Assembly (NCBI RefSeq): GCF_003268025.1
Contig: NZ_QLUW01000002.1
Coordinates: 744,001-808,000, forward strand
Reading direction: 5' to 3'
DNA length: 64,000 nucleotides
From: Paenibacillus montanisoli
GTDB lineage: Bacteria; Bacillota; Bacilli; Paenibacillales; Paenibacillaceae
Shown: piece by piece, positions 37,099-48,442 of the stretch
Position numbering within the stretch: position 1 is the stretch's first letter
Layout of the letters: each line of letters begins with the position of its first letter
Position numbers and translations under genes: made by a program
The notes under the pieces: model-generated
The model's input: only the letters and a program-made list of their open reading frames with translations
Told to the model about the DNA's origin: nothing
Database searches by the model: none

Positions 37099-37125
37099 CC
37101 CGATGGTGCCTGCGGCATCGCCAGA

Positions 37126-38052
37126 TTAGAGAACAGCCGCTTTCAGCGACTCCAGGCTGTTGATTGAGATGATGTTGACGGATTTGTCGATCTTTTTGAT
37201 CAGTCCCGCAAGAACGGTGCCGGATCCGATTTCGACAAAGGTGTCAACGCCTTGTTCGATAAGCCAGCGGACGCTGTCTTCCCAAAGCACAGGCGAATAG
37301 ACTTGCTCCGCCAACAGCTTGCGGATTTCGTCTGCGTTTGTAACCGGCTTAGCGGTTACGTTTGCGATGACAGGAACAGTTGCGTCGTTCAACGTTACCG
37401 AAGCTAGAACGCCTTCGAGGCGCTCCGCTGCCGGCTTCATGAGAGACGAGTGGAACGGTCCGCTGACTTCGAGCGGAATAACCCGCTTGGCGCCCGCTTC
37501 TTTGCCGCGTTCGACGACGGCATGTACGCCTGCAGCGGTGCCGGATACGACGATTTGCCCCGGACAGTTCACGTTGGCCAGCTCCACTGCGCTAACTTCT
37601 GACGATACAGCCGAGCATAGAGATGCAAGCGCTTCGCGTTCCGCGCCTAGTACGGCAGCCATTGCGCCTTGGCCGCTTGGAACAGCTTGCTCCATGAATT
37701 CGCCGCGCGCGCGAACGGTGCGAATTGCATCTTGATAGGAAAGCGCGCCTGCAGCGACCAAAGCGCTATATTCGCCAAGGCTGTGGCCTGCGACGAAATC
37801 CGGCTTTAAGCCGCGGTCTTTCAACGCTTCCAGCAAGGCGATGCTGACAGCCAGCAGCGCAGGCTGCGTATTCGCAGTTTGCTTAAGCTGCTCCTCCGGG
37901 CCGTTGAAAATAATATCGCTCAGTTTAAACCCTAGCGCTTCATCCGCAGCGTCGATGATCGCTTTGGATCCGTCGAACGCTTCATATACGTCTTTACCCA
38001 TGCCTACCGCTTGCGCGCCTTGGCCGGGAAATACAAATGCGATTTTACTCAA
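37126..38052 (-). CDS. fabD: Malonyl-CoA:ACP transacylase
   Basis: 308 residues, TTG start nine bases after GGAGGTG. FVFPGQGAQAVGMGKD, the nucleophile Ser91 in VAGHSLGEYSAL, and the GPFHSSLMKPA histidine are typical. Loads malonyl units on ACP. Preceded by fabH (63 bases). Confidence 0.95.
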   Translation of the reverse strand: MSKIAFVFPGQGAQAVGMGKDVYEAFDGSKAIIDAADEALGFKLSDIIFNGPEEQLKQTANTQPALLAVSIALLEALKDRGLKPDFVAGHSLGEYSALVAAGALSYQDAIRTVRARGEFMEQAVPSGQGAMAAVLGAEREALASLCSAVSSEVSAVELANVNCPGQIVVSGTAAGVHAVVERGKEAGAKRVIPLEVSGPFHSSLMKPAAERLEGVLASVTLNDATVPVIANVTAKPVTNADEIRKLLAEQVYSPVLWEDSVRWLIEQGVDTFVEIGSGTVLAGLIKKIDKSVNIISINSLESLKAAVL

Positions 38053-38115
38053 GCTTTACTGCACCTCCGACTTTGAATCGTTAGTAGAACTAAAATAAGT
38101 GCGAATCCTTAGCCG

Positions 38116-39102
38116 TTACCAAATCAGAACCGAGGCGCCCCATGTTAATCCCCCGCCGAAGCCGACCAGCACCAGGCAATCGCCTTCGTTGACGCGGTTC
38201 TCTTCGACGGCTTCCGCGAGCGCGATCGGAATGGATGCGGCTGATACGTTGCCGTATTTATGCAAGTTAATCATGCATTTCTCTTCCGGCAAGTTCAGAC
38301 GGTTCAATGCCGACTGAATGATGCGGATATTCGCCTGATGCGGGATCAGCAGGTCGATTTGGCCTTTGTCGACGCCCGCTTTGCGAAGCGCTTCTTCGGC
38401 GGCGTTACCCATGATGCGCACGGCAAACTTGTAAACTTCATTGCCGGCCATATAGATATAATGCTGCTTGTTCGCGATGCTCTCCGGCGAAGAAGGCGTT
38501 CTCGAACCGCCCGCGCACACTTTGAGAAGTTCGCCGCCCGCGCCGTCCGCACCCAGTTCGAACGACTTGAAGCCGCGGCCTTCCGGCACTTGGCCAAGCA
38601 CGACCGCGCCTGCGCCGTCTCCGAACAGAATGCATGTGTTGCGGTCCGTGTAATCCGTAATCCTGGAGAGAGTTTCCGCGCCTACGACCAGAACATGCTT
38701 ATACATGCCTGTCGCAATCATGTTGGAGGCTGTCGCGAGCCCATAAATGAAGCCGGAGCATGCTGCCGACAAGTCAAACGCGGCCGCTTTCTTCGCGCCG
38801 AGCTTTTCCTGAAGCAAGCAAGCCGTCGACGGAAAAAACATATCCGGCGTAATGGTCGCTACGACGATCAAGTCCAGATCTTCCGCCGTGATGCCGGCTG
38901 CCTCAAGCGCCTTCTTGGACGCGTGCAGCGCCAAATCGGAAGTCGCTTGCTCCGGAGCGGCAAGGCGGCGTTCCCGCATGCCTGTGCGGGTGACGATCCA
39001 TTCATCGTTCGTCTCGACCATCTGCTCCAAATCTTTATTCGTCAAAATTCGTTCCGGCACATATTTGCCTGTGCCGATAATGCCTACGGGATGTAGCTGC
39101 AT
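38116..39102 (-). CDS. fabH: Beta-ketoacyl-ACP synthase III
   Basis: 328 residues from ATG 39102 after GGAAGTGAG. Starts the first condensation in fatty acid synthesis and sets branched-chain primer use in Bacilli. GIIGTGKYVPERILTN, catalytic Cys115 in DLSAACSGFIYG, LLIPHQANIRI histidine and C-terminal GFGGGLTWGA are present. It overlaps no gene; nine bases separate its start from the plsX stop. Confidence 0.96.
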   Translation of the reverse strand: MQLHPVGIIGTGKYVPERILTNKDLEQMVETNDEWIVTRTGMRERRLAAPEQATSDLALHASKKALEAAGITAEDLDLIVVATITPDMFFPSTACLLQEKLGAKKAAAFDLSAACSGFIYGLATASNMIATGMYKHVLVVGAETLSRITDYTDRNTCILFGDGAGAVVLGQVPEGRGFKSFELGADGAGGELLKVCAGGSRTPSSPESIANKQHYIYMAGNEVYKFAVRIMGNAAEEALRKAGVDKGQIDLLIPHQANIRIIQSALNRLNLPEEKCMINLHKYGNVSAASIPIALAEAVEENRVNEGDCLVLVGFGGGLTWGASVLIW

Positions 39103-39110
39103 TGTCCCAC

Positions 39111-40103
39111 TCACTTCCTGCTTATTTCCGCTGCAATGGATGAAATCAAATTGCTCTCGATTGCTAGTTTCGCTTGGCGCACGGCATTTTTCACAGCCTT
39201 CACATCGGACGAGCCGTGGCATTTGACCACTAGCCCGTTCACTCCGAGAAGCGGCGCGCCGCCATGCTCTTTGTAGTCCATTTTGTTCTTGAGCTGCCGA
39301 AGCTTCGGTTGAACGATGGCAGCGGCGATTTTGGCCATGAGCGAGCTTGTGAAAACGTCGCGGATCGTTCGAAACAACGTCCCTGCCGTTCCTTCCATCG
39401 CTTTAAGCATAATATTGCCCGCGAAACCGTCGCAGATCAGGACGTCGCAATTGCGCACAAGCACATCGCGCGCTTCCACGTTGCCGATAAAATGAATCGG
39501 CGCCGTTTCCAGCAGCTCATATGCCGCCTTTGTCAGCTCGTTACCCTTCATCGCTTCCGTCCCCACATTCAGCAAGCCGACGCGAGGCTTCTCCATGCCG
39601 TTCATCTTGCTGCGGTAAATGCTGCCCATGATGGCGTATTGAAGCAGATGCTCGGGCTTCGCGTCCATGTTTGCGCCGAGATCGAGCGCCAGAACGCCCT
39701 TATCGTCCATCGTCGGAAGCATCGTGACGAGCGCAGGGCGTTCAATCCCTTCCATCCGTCCTACGACAAGCAGCCCGGTCGTCATCAGAGCGCCGGTGTT
39801 TCCCGCCGATAGCATGGCATCCGCTTTGCCCTCGCGAACTAGCTGGCCGGCCATGACCATCGAAGAGTTTTTCTTCCGGCGCACGGCTTTCACAGGCTCG
39901 TCATCGGGACCGATGACATCATCCGCATGAACGATTTCAATATTGGAAGGCCGCTTGGCGCCAAGATGCGTTTCAATCTTCGCCGTATCTCCCACTAGTA
40001 AAAGCTGCAATGCCGGCCATTCCAGCGCCGCTTCAACGGCTCCCAGCACGATCAGGGAAGGAGCGTGGTCGCCCCCCATTGCATCAATTGCGATCCGCAC
40101 CAT
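39111..40103 (-). CDS. plsX: Phosphate acyltransferase PlsX
   Basis: 330 residues from ATG 40103 ([21 protein letters not shown]), five bases after GGAGG; the adjacent GTG is an alternative. Makes acyl-phosphate from acyl-ACP for phospholipid synthesis. [19 protein letters not shown] and [11 protein letters not shown] are family motifs. Its start lies inside the 3' end of fapR (20-base overlap), so the two are coupled. Confidence 0.95.
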   Translation of the reverse strand: MVRIAIDAMGGDHAPSLIVLGAVEAALEWPALQLLLVGDTAKIETHLGAKRPSNIEIVHADDVIGPDDEPVKAVRRKKNSSMVMAGQLVREGKADAMLSAGNTGALMTTGLLVVGRMEGIERPALVTMLPTMDDKGVLALDLGANMDAKPEHLLQYAIMGSIYRSKMNGMEKPRVGLLNVGTEAMKGNELTKAAYELLETAPIHFIGNVEARDVLVRNCDVLICDGFAGNIMLKAMEGTAGTLFRTIRDVFTSSLMAKIAAAIVQPKLRQLKNKMDYKEHGGAPLLGVNGLVVKCHGSSDVKAVKNAVRQAKLAIESNLISSIAAEISRK

Positions 40104-40695
40104 CCATTCCTCCTTCGATGCCCGACTCGCCTGCGGAACGGTAGATGACAAAATGGCCTTGGAACACCAATTCGTCGCCTACATACGAGCAAACCTCTAC
40201 CTTTGCCTTGCTGCGGCCGCCGGATCGAACGTAAGCCTTGGCGATGCATTTCTCGCCAAGCTTGACAGATCGCACAAAGCGAATGTCAGCTGTTGCCGTC
40301 AACGCAATTTCGTCGTTAATCACCGCGACCGCGAGTGAGTTCGCTTGAGCAAAGACATGATGTCCGCGGGCGATGCCGGTTCTTGAAAATACATGCTCTT
40401 CCTTAATTTCAAATATGGAAATGCCGCTGTGGTCCAGCTGCAAATCCACGATATCCCCGATAACTTCATGAAGCGGCAATGAACGAACGGCGTCATACGA
40501 ACGCTCCGCCATCAGCTTCATTCGTTCCCGCAGCTCGGGTATGCCAAGCTCCAGACGGTCTAACCGCACCGTTTGGATGCTTACTTTCAACTGTCGTGTC
40601 AGCTCCTGATCCGTTATGAACGGGTTATCCTCGATAAGCCCTGTAAGAAGCTGGTGCCTTTGTCGTTTCGGAAGACGTTCGATGGTCCGCACCAC
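40084..40695 (-). CDS. fapR: Fatty acid biosynthesis repressor FapR
   Basis: 203 residues, GTG start (40693-40695; the next GTG codon is equally possible). N-terminal DeoR-like helix-turn-helix ([35 protein letters not shown], quoted as region 24-58) and C-terminal hotdog domain binding malonyl-CoA ([26 protein letters not shown], region). It represses its own operon until malonyl-CoA accumulates. Operon: fapR-plsX-fabH-fabD-fabG-acpP-fabF. Confidence 0.95.
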   Translation of the reverse strand: MVRTIERLPKRQRHQLLTGLIEDNPFITDQELTRQLKVSIQTVRLDRLELGIPELRERMKLMAERSYDAVRSLPLHEVIGDIVDLQLDHSGISIFEIKEEHVFSRTGIARGHHVFAQANSLAVAVINDEIALTATADIRFVRSVKLGEKCIAKAYVRSGGRSKAKVEVCSYVGDELVFQGHFVIYRSAGESGIEGGMDGADRN

Positions 40696-40772
40696 CTTTG
40701 CCTGATGTTCTAAGTATGTACTTCGAATAATGATCTAACACCGAAGATGGCGCATGCTGCTTACAATCAGCT

Positions 40773-40801
40773 ATTATAACCAGGTACTAATAGTATATAA
40801 A
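40773..40801 (-). promoter_or_regulatory. fapR promoter with overlapping FapR operator
   Basis: On the minus strand TTTATA (40796-40801), 17-base spacer, TATAAT (40773-40778). The 19-base segment 40773-40791 reads ATTAGTACCTGGTTATAAT: the left half ATTAGTACC matches the FapR box exactly, and the right half is degenerate where it doubles as the -10. This is autoregulation by occlusion. Untranslated leader about 70 bases. Confidence 0.78.
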
Positions 40802-40840
40802 AGAAAGCTGCTTCGCGCAATGTTCACCGGCCCATTAAGC

Positions 40841-40877
40841 AAAAAAATAGCACCTCATCGCGGGATGAAGTACTATT
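40841..40877 (-). terminator. Terminator of yceD-rpmF
   Basis: AATAGCACCTCATC (40846-40859) pairs with GATGAAGTACTATT (40864-40877), two wobble positions, then T run (40841-40847) on the minus strand. Confidence 0.85.
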
Positions 40878-40890
40878 TATGCGCTTATGA

Positions 40891-41064
40891 CTATTGTTTA
40901 ATGATCTCTCTCGCTTTGTATGTTCCGCAAACTTTGCATACCCGGTGAGCCAATTTCAACTCTCCGCATTGCTCGCATTTAACCATACCCGGCACCGCCA
41001 GTTTGAAATGCGTGCGGCGTTTGTCACGACGTGTTTTGGATGTTCTACGTTGTGGTACTGCCAT
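40891..41064 (-). CDS. rpmF: 50S ribosomal protein L32
   Basis: 57 residues from ATG 41064 after [29 protein letters not shown] and a four-cysteine zinc ribbon (Cys30, 33, 43, 46), so this is the zinc-binding form. Downstream of yceD, 36 bases apart. Confidence 0.96.
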   Translation of the reverse strand: MAVPQRRTSKTRRDKRRTHFKLAVPGMVKCEQCGELKLAHRVCKVCGTYKAREIIKQ

Positions 41065-41100
41065 GTTTCCCACCTCCTTAACAGAATTCGGAGAAAATCG

Positions 41101-41604
41101 TTACTTCTGGAACAAGTCCTTTAAAGCGGCCAGCCTCGGGTCGATCCGATCCGTTTGGCATCCGCATTTTTGCTCATTTAAGTTGGTGCCGCATGAGTGG
41201 CAAAGTCCTTTGCAGTCTTCGTCGCAAAGCGGTACGAAAGGCAAAGCGAGCATCAGCATTTCCTCAAGAAACGGCTCAAACTCAAGCTTGTCCTCCTCCA
41301 CCGGAATGATATCTTCCTCTTCCGAGCCGTTCATTGCCGATTCCGGCTTAAACCGCTCGTGAAACGGGACAACCACATGCTGCTTCGTCGGCTCCAAGCA
41401 CCGTGAGCATGCAAGCTCGACATCCGCGGTCAGCTCGCCCTCCACATGAGCGATACCTTCTTCGCCCCATGCCGTCATTTTGACGTCGATCGGACTCGCG
41501 CTGATGATGTCTTTACGAACCTGCTGCAGCCAGTCGGTGTTTAAGGTAGACTGAAACGGAACTTTCGCTCCTTTGGCTGCTAAATCCCGAACATTGATTT
41601 CCAT
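41101..41604 (-). CDS. YceD family protein (DUF177)
   Basis: 167 residues from ATG 41604, seven bases after GGAG. Two cysteine pairs (ACSRCLEP near 87, and CDEDCKGLCHSCGTNLNEQKCGC near the C-terminus) are the family mark. YceD is linked to 23S rRNA accumulation in other bacteria and is nearly always beside rpmF, as here. Promoter with consensus elements just upstream. Confidence 0.9.
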   Translation of the reverse strand: MEINVRDLAAKGAKVPFQSTLNTDWLQQVRKDIISASPIDVKMTAWGEEGIAHVEGELTADVELACSRCLEPTKQHVVVPFHERFKPESAMNGSEEEDIIPVEEDKLEFEPFLEEMLMLALPFVPLCDEDCKGLCHSCGTNLNEQKCGCQTDRIDPRLAALKDLFQK

Positions 41605-41630
41605 ACCATCACTCCAAACAAACAAAGTTT

Positions 41631-41660
41631 ATTATATCGACTATTGAATCATTTTGTCAA
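41631..41660 (-). promoter_or_regulatory. Consensus sigma-A promoter of yceD-rpmF
   Basis: Minus strand TTGACA (41655-41660), 18-base spacer, TATAAT (41631-41636): both hexamers perfect. The -35 overlaps the -35 of the divergent ylbM promoter. Confidence 0.9.
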
Positions 41661-41687
41661 CATTTTCACGCCGTGATATAGTGAAAA
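41654..41687 (+). promoter_or_regulatory. Sigma-A promoter of tmcAL/ylbM with inverted repeat
   Basis: Plus strand TTGTCA (41654-41659), 17-base spacer, TATAGT (41677-41682). TTTTCAC and GTGAAAA flank the -10 (41663-41669 and 41681-41687) as an inverted repeat. Confidence 0.75.
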
Positions 41688-41721
41688 ATATACCCTAATT
41701 ACGTGGAGGGATATCTATCCA

Positions 41722-42957
41722 ATGCGCACCGTCGGGCTTATTGTCGAGTATAACCCATTTCATAACGGTCATCACTATCATTTGCAGCAATCGCTGAAAA
41801 TAACGGAAAGCGATGCGGTCGTCGCCGTCATGAGCGGCCATTTCCTGCAGCGGGGCGAGCCTGCGCTGCTCAATAAGTGGACGCGGGCGGAAATGGCTTT
41901 GCGCGGCGGCTGCGACGTCGTCATCGAGCTGCCCGTCGCGTATTCGACGCAGGCAGCGGAGTGGTTCGGCTACGGCGCCGTAGCGCTTCTCGAGGCAACC
42001 GGCGTCGTCGACGCGCTTTGCTTCGGCAGCGAGGCCGGCGACATCGGGCCGCTGCGGCGGGTTGCCCGGCTGCTCGGGCATGAGCCGGCGGCCTTCGGCA
42101 AGCTCATGGCGGATTCGCTCGGCACGGGCGCAAGCTATCCGGCGGCTTACAGCGAAGCCGTACGCAAGTTTATGGAAACGGCAGGCGATGACGAAGCCGC
42201 CGCTTTCCCGTTCGAGCAGCCCAACAATACGCTGGGGCTGCATTACTTGCTTGCGCTGGAGCGGCTTGGCAGCGCAATCGAGCCGTTCACGGTGCGGCGG
42301 GAGAAAGCCGGCTATTCGCAAACGAATATCACGGATACGCAAATTGCCAGCGCTACCGCGATCCGCAAGCTTACGCTGGAAGCCGCCTCGCCCGATGGCG
42401 CTGCACCGTTCGTGCCGGGCTCGACGCTTGAGCTGCTGCTGCGCGACCATGCGGCCGGAAGAGGCCGCGGAAGCTGGGAGCAATATGCGAAGCCGCTTCT
42501 TCACAAGCTCGTCAGCGAATCGGCAGACCAGCTGGAGCGCTATCACGAAATTAGCGAAGGCCTGGAGCACCGGCTGAAGAAATCGCTCCTTACGCTTGAT
42601 GCGCTGGCCTTCGAGCCGCTCCTCGATAAGCTTAAGACGAAGCGATATACGCGAACAAAGCTTCAGCGGGCGCTGCTTGCCATTCTTCTCGGCCATTCGA
42701 AGGAGCTGCTGTCCCCGGCGAGGCTGCGCGAAGGCATCCGCTATATCCGGGTGCTCGGCTATACGCCGCGCGGCCGGGAACTGTTGAAGCGAATGAGAAC
42801 GTCCGCCAAGCTGCCGATCCTCAATAGCGCTGCAAAATTCGACGATCCCTACCTGGAGCTCGACGTGCGCGCAACGTCGGTTTACGCCCTCGGGTGGCCG
42901 GATGCCGGCCCGCGCGATCTCTTCCGGGACTTTTACGAAAAACCGGTCACGCTATAG
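41722..42957 (+). CDS. tmcAL: tRNA(Met) cytidine acetate ligase TmcAL (YlbM)
   Basis: 411 residues. Nucleotidyltransferase-like N-terminus MRTVGLIVEYNPFHNGHHYH carries the HxGH adenylate-binding motif; MSGHFLQRGEPALLNKWTRAEMAL and SEAGDI follow. Family members activate acetate with ATP and transfer acetyl to C34 of elongator tRNA-Met. GGAGGG precedes the ATG. Divergent from yceD; ylbJ follows after 98 bases. Confidence 0.93.
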   Translation: MRTVGLIVEYNPFHNGHHYHLQQSLKITESDAVVAVMSGHFLQRGEPALLNKWTRAEMALRGGCDVVIELPVAYSTQAAEWFGYGAVALLEATGVVDALCFGSEAGDIGPLRRVARLLGHEPAAFGKLMADSLGTGASYPAAYSEAVRKFMETAGDDEAAAFPFEQPNNTLGLHYLLALERLGSAIEPFTVRREKAGYSQTNITDTQIASATAIRKLTLEAASPDGAAPFVPGSTLELLLRDHAAGRGRGSWEQYAKPLLHKLVSESADQLERYHEISEGLEHRLKKSLLTLDALAFEPLLDKLKTKRYTRTKLQRALLAILLGHSKELLSPARLREGIRYIRVLGYTPRGRELLKRMRTSAKLPILNSAAKFDDPYLELDVRATSVYALGWPDAGPRDLFRDFYEKPVTL

Positions 42958-43055
42958 GCAGAACAAGCTCCCATGGTCTAACCGGACCTAGACAAGCGTA
43001 AACATGTAGGGGCTGTGTTTGTCCCGGCTACTCTACGAGTCTTGGAGTGAAACCG

Positions 43056-45348
<2,293 letters not shown>

Positions 45349-45505
45349 ACCCGTTCTTTCCCCTTTCGCCTATTCCTTCCTGCTATCGTACCACAATTTA
45401 CTCATCAAGTTAAAGGATCGGCGGGCCGGATAGTCATGACTTCGCGGCCTCGCGTCTATATATAACCATGCAGTTCATCATCGTATCCGCATTGGAGGGA
45501 TTCCA

Positions 45506-46414
45506 TTGAATAATGAACGACAGCAGGTTACGGTCCTTCCCGTCCCGTTTCACTACGGAGCCAGCAAGCCCGGCGCGAGCGGCGGTCCTGAGGCAGTGCT
45601 GCAGGCAGGGTTAGCGGAAAAACTTCGCCATCTGAATCTGCCCCATTCCCTGTTCCCGTGGAAAGAACCGGCCGAATTAGCGACGGACCGCCGGTCCTTG
45701 GAACGTATGCGCAATTGGGGACGGGTACTGACGATGAGCGAAGCCGTCGCGGAAGCCGTTCAATCGATTATGGAGAGTGAAGCCCTCCCGCTTACGATTG
45801 GCGGTGACCATAGCGTTTCAATCGGTACGATAGCCGGCGTTACGGCGCATGTCCAGCAGCTAGGCGTCGTTTGGATCGATGCCCATGCCGATTTGAATAC
45901 GCCGCAAACCTCGCACACCGGCAATCTTCACGGCATGGCCTTGGCCGCTAGTCTCGGGCTGGGGGATACCAGATTTACGGAGCTGCTCGGGCGGTCGCCG
46001 AAGCTGCAGCCGAAGCGCGTTGTGCTGGTCGGTGTCAGGGAGCTGGATGAGGGGGAGAAAAAACATATCTACGAAACCGGCGTGACCTGCTTCACGATGC
46101 ACGATATTGACCGGCACGGCATGGGCCGCGTGATGGAAAAGGCGATCGCCATCGCCTCTTACGGCTCCGAAGGCGTCCATGTGAGCTTCGACATCGACAG
46201 CGTCGATCCAGGTGAAGCGCCCGGAACCGGCACGCCCGTGAGGGGCGGACTGAATTACAGGGAAGCCCACTTGGCCATGGAAATGCTGTATGACTGCGGC
46301 ATGGTCACGTCTGCGGATATTGTCGAAGTGAACCCGCTTCTGGATACGAACGGGCGGACAGCCCGGCTTGCGGTCGAGCTGATCGGATCGCTTCTAGGCG
46401 AACGGATTCTGTGA
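45506..46414 (+). CDS. rocF: Arginase (ureohydrolase family)
   Basis: 302 residues, TTG start after GGAGG. Hydrolyses arginine to ornithine and urea. Manganese ligands in TIGGDHSVSIG (99-106), WIDAHADLN (124-131) and SFDIDSVDPGEAPGTGTPVRGG. The last segment and LAMEMLYDCGMVTSADIVEVNPLLD match Bacillus arginases better than agmatinases. No roc regulon partners are nearby, and it stands alone with its own terminator, so agmatinase or another ureohydrolase is not fully excluded. Confidence 0.88.
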   Translation: MNNERQQVTVLPVPFHYGASKPGASGGPEAVLQAGLAEKLRHLNLPHSLFPWKEPAELATDRRSLERMRNWGRVLTMSEAVAEAVQSIMESEALPLTIGGDHSVSIGTIAGVTAHVQQLGVVWIDAHADLNTPQTSHTGNLHGMALAASLGLGDTRFTELLGRSPKLQPKRVVLVGVRELDEGEKKHIYETGVTCFTMHDIDRHGMGRVMEKAIAIASYGSEGVHVSFDIDSVDPGEAPGTGTPVRGGLNYREAHLAMEMLYDCGMVTSADIVEVNPLLDTNGRTARLAVELIGSLLGERIL

Positions 46415-46421
46415 ACGGCAA

Positions 46422-46460
46422 AAGACGCTTCGCCGCAGGCGGCGAAGCGTCTTCTCTATT
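46422..46460. terminator. Bidirectional terminator between arginase and oppF
   Basis: AAGACGCTTCGCC (46422-46434) pairs perfectly with GGCGAAGCGTCTT (46441-46453). Plus side continues CTCTATTTATT; minus side continues TTGCC after CTTTT. Serves both convergent genes. Confidence 0.85.
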
Positions 46461-46462
46461 TA

Positions 46463-47428
46463 TTATGCATAATGGCAAGCAGCCCAGTGATTCGGTTCCA
46501 CTTCGCGGAACTCCGGCACTTCGGCAGCGCATTTCTCTGTCGCGAACGGGCAGCGTGTACGGAATTGACAACCGCTCGGCGGATTTACCGGGCTCGGCAA
46601 ATCGCCTGTCAGCACGATACGTTCTTTCGTCGCTTCAATGTCTGGATCCGGAACCGGAATCGCCGACATGAGCGCTTTCGTATACGGGTGCTTAGGATTC
46701 GCGTAGAGCTCTTCACTCTCCGCCAGCTCAACCATTTTACCCAAGTACATAACAGCAACGCGGTCACTGATATGTTTAACCATCGCAAGGTCATGCGCAA
46801 TGAACAAGTACGTCAAACCATACTCACGCTGCAAATCTTGCAGCAGGTTAACGACTTGCGCTTGAATGGAAACGTCAAGAGCTGAGATCGGCTCATCGCA
46901 AACGATGAACTTCGGATTCACAGCAAGCGCACGTGCAATTCCGATACGTTGACGCTGTCCGCCGGAGAACTCATGCGGGTAGCGTCTTGCATGCTCGGAA
47001 CGAAGACCTACACGGTCAAGCAAACGCTCAACCTGCATTTTGCGATCTTTTGCCCCATTAGCAAGGCCGTGAATATCAAGCGGCTCTGCGATCAAATCTT
47101 CTACTTTCCAGCGCGGATTCAGCGATGCGTATGGATCTTGGAAGATCATCGCCATTTCGCGGCGAAGCGCTTTAAGCGTAGATCCGCTTGCTTTCATAAT
47201 GTTTTTGCCTTGGAACGATACAGCTCCGGAAGTTGGCTCATAGAGACGGAGAATTGTACGGCCTGCAGTCGATTTACCACAGCCGGACTCACCAACCATA
47301 CCGAGTGTTTCGCCTTCACGGATACCGAACGTCAGGTCGTTAACCGCTTTGAGGCGATTACCTTTGCCGACGTCAAAATATTTTTTAAGCTGATCGACTT
47401 CGATCAACATTTGGTTGTTTGATTTCAT
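46463..47428 (-). CDS. oppF: Oligopeptide ABC transporter ATP-binding protein OppF
   Basis: 321 residues. Walker [14 protein letters not shown]-loop [12 protein letters not shown], signature [15 protein letters not shown], Walker [16 protein letters not shown]-loop IAHDL. C-terminal oligopeptide/dipeptide extension with cysteines ([15 protein letters not shown], then CHYA) as in OppF/DppF that hold an iron-sulfur or metal site. Stop-start overlap with oppD. Confidence 0.95.
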   Translation of the reverse strand: MKSNNQMLIEVDQLKKYFDVGKGNRLKAVNDLTFGIREGETLGMVGESGCGKSTAGRTILRLYEPTSGAVSFQGKNIMKASGSTLKALRREMAMIFQDPYASLNPRWKVEDLIAEPLDIHGLANGAKDRKMQVERLLDRVGLRSEHARRYPHEFSGGQRQRIGIARALAVNPKFIVCDEPISALDVSIQAQVVNLLQDLQREYGLTYLFIAHDLAMVKHISDRVAVMYLGKMVELAESEELYANPKHPYTKALMSAIPVPDPDIEATKERIVLTGDLPSPVNPPSGCQFRTRCPFATEKCAAEVPEFREVEPNHWAACHYA

Positions 47429-48423
47429 GCGCTTTCTCCCCCTTTAAGGGCCGAGTCATGCAGCCAGCATTTCGCAGCTTGCGTCTCACTGATGACATAT
47501 GCCGCAGGGTCGTTGTCGACGCAAATCCGCATCGCTTCATCGCATCGCGCACAGAATGCACAGCCTTTCGGCGGCGAAGACATATCTGGCGGCGTACCGA
47601 TGATCGGAATGAGCGGCTCATTCTTGTCATGATCCAGACGCGGAAGTGAACGAAGAAGACCTCTCGTATACGGATGCTGCGGATTTTTGAAAATTTCTTG
47701 CTTCGTTCCTGTTTCGACAACTTTACCTGCATACATAACAACAACGCGGTCGCACATGTCAGCAACGATGCCAAGGTCATGCGTGATCAGAATGATGGAC
47801 GTTCCTGTCTTCTTCTGGAGCTCCTTCATCAGCGTCATGATTTGAGCTTGAATCGTTACGTCAAGCGCCGTTGTTGGCTCATCGGCGATCAGAAGCGAAG
47901 GATTGCATGCAAGCGCAATTGCAATCATAACGCGCTGGCGCATACCGCCCGAAAATTGATGCGGATATTGACGAATACGTTCAGGCGCATTCGGAATGCC
48001 TACAAGTGTAAGCAGCTCGATTGCACGCTTCTCCGCATCGTCTTTGTTCATATTTTGATGTTTATACAGCACTTCAGTAATTTGACGACCTACTGTCAAA
48101 GTAGGGTTAAGCGAAGTCATTGGATCTTGGAAAATCATACCGATTTCCTTACCGCGAATCGCTTCCATCTCACGTTCAGTCTTCGCTAGCAGATCTTCAC
48201 CTTTAAACTTGATCGTTCCTTGTTTATATTCACCAGGAGGCGTCGGAATAAGACGAAGAATAGATTGAGCTGTTACGCTCTTGCCTGAGCCGGACTCGCC
48301 GACGATAGCAACGGACTCGCCGCGGTTAATTTCAAGATCTACACCGCGAACCGCCTGAACCTCTCCACCGCGCACGTGAAACGAGATATGCAAATCAGAA
48401 ATACTTAGAATCGGATTATTCAT
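47425..48423 (-). CDS. oppD: Oligopeptide ABC transporter ATP-binding protein OppD
   Basis: 332 residues. Walker [33 protein letters not shown], signature [15 protein letters not shown], Walker [16 protein letters not shown]-terminal [15 protein letters not shown] region. Pairs with OppF under the OppBC membrane core. GGGAGTGAG precedes the ATG. Confidence 0.95.
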   Translation of the reverse strand: MNNPILSISDLHISFHVRGGEVQAVRGVDLEINRGESVAIVGESGSGKSVTAQSILRLIPTPPGEYKQGTIKFKGEDLLAKTEREMEAIRGKEIGMIFQDPMTSLNPTLTVGRQITEVLYKHQNMNKDDAEKRAIELLTLVGIPNAPERIRQYPHQFSGGMRQRVMIAIALACNPSLLIADEPTTALDVTIQAQIMTLMKELQKKTGTSIILITHDLGIVADMCDRVVVMYAGKVVETGTKQEIFKNPQHPYTRGLLRSLPRLDHDKNEPLIPIIGTPPDMSSPPKGCAFCARCDEAMRICVDNDPAAYVISETQAAKCWLHDSALKGGESA

Positions 48424-48442
48424 AAGCTCACTCCCTGCGCTG

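Noticed and set aside
45506-46414. Agmatinase (speB) as the primary call for the ureohydrolase
   Set aside because: The C-terminal half follows Bacillus arginase motifs (GTPVRGGLNYREAHLAMEML) more closely and no spermidine synthase gene is adjacent.
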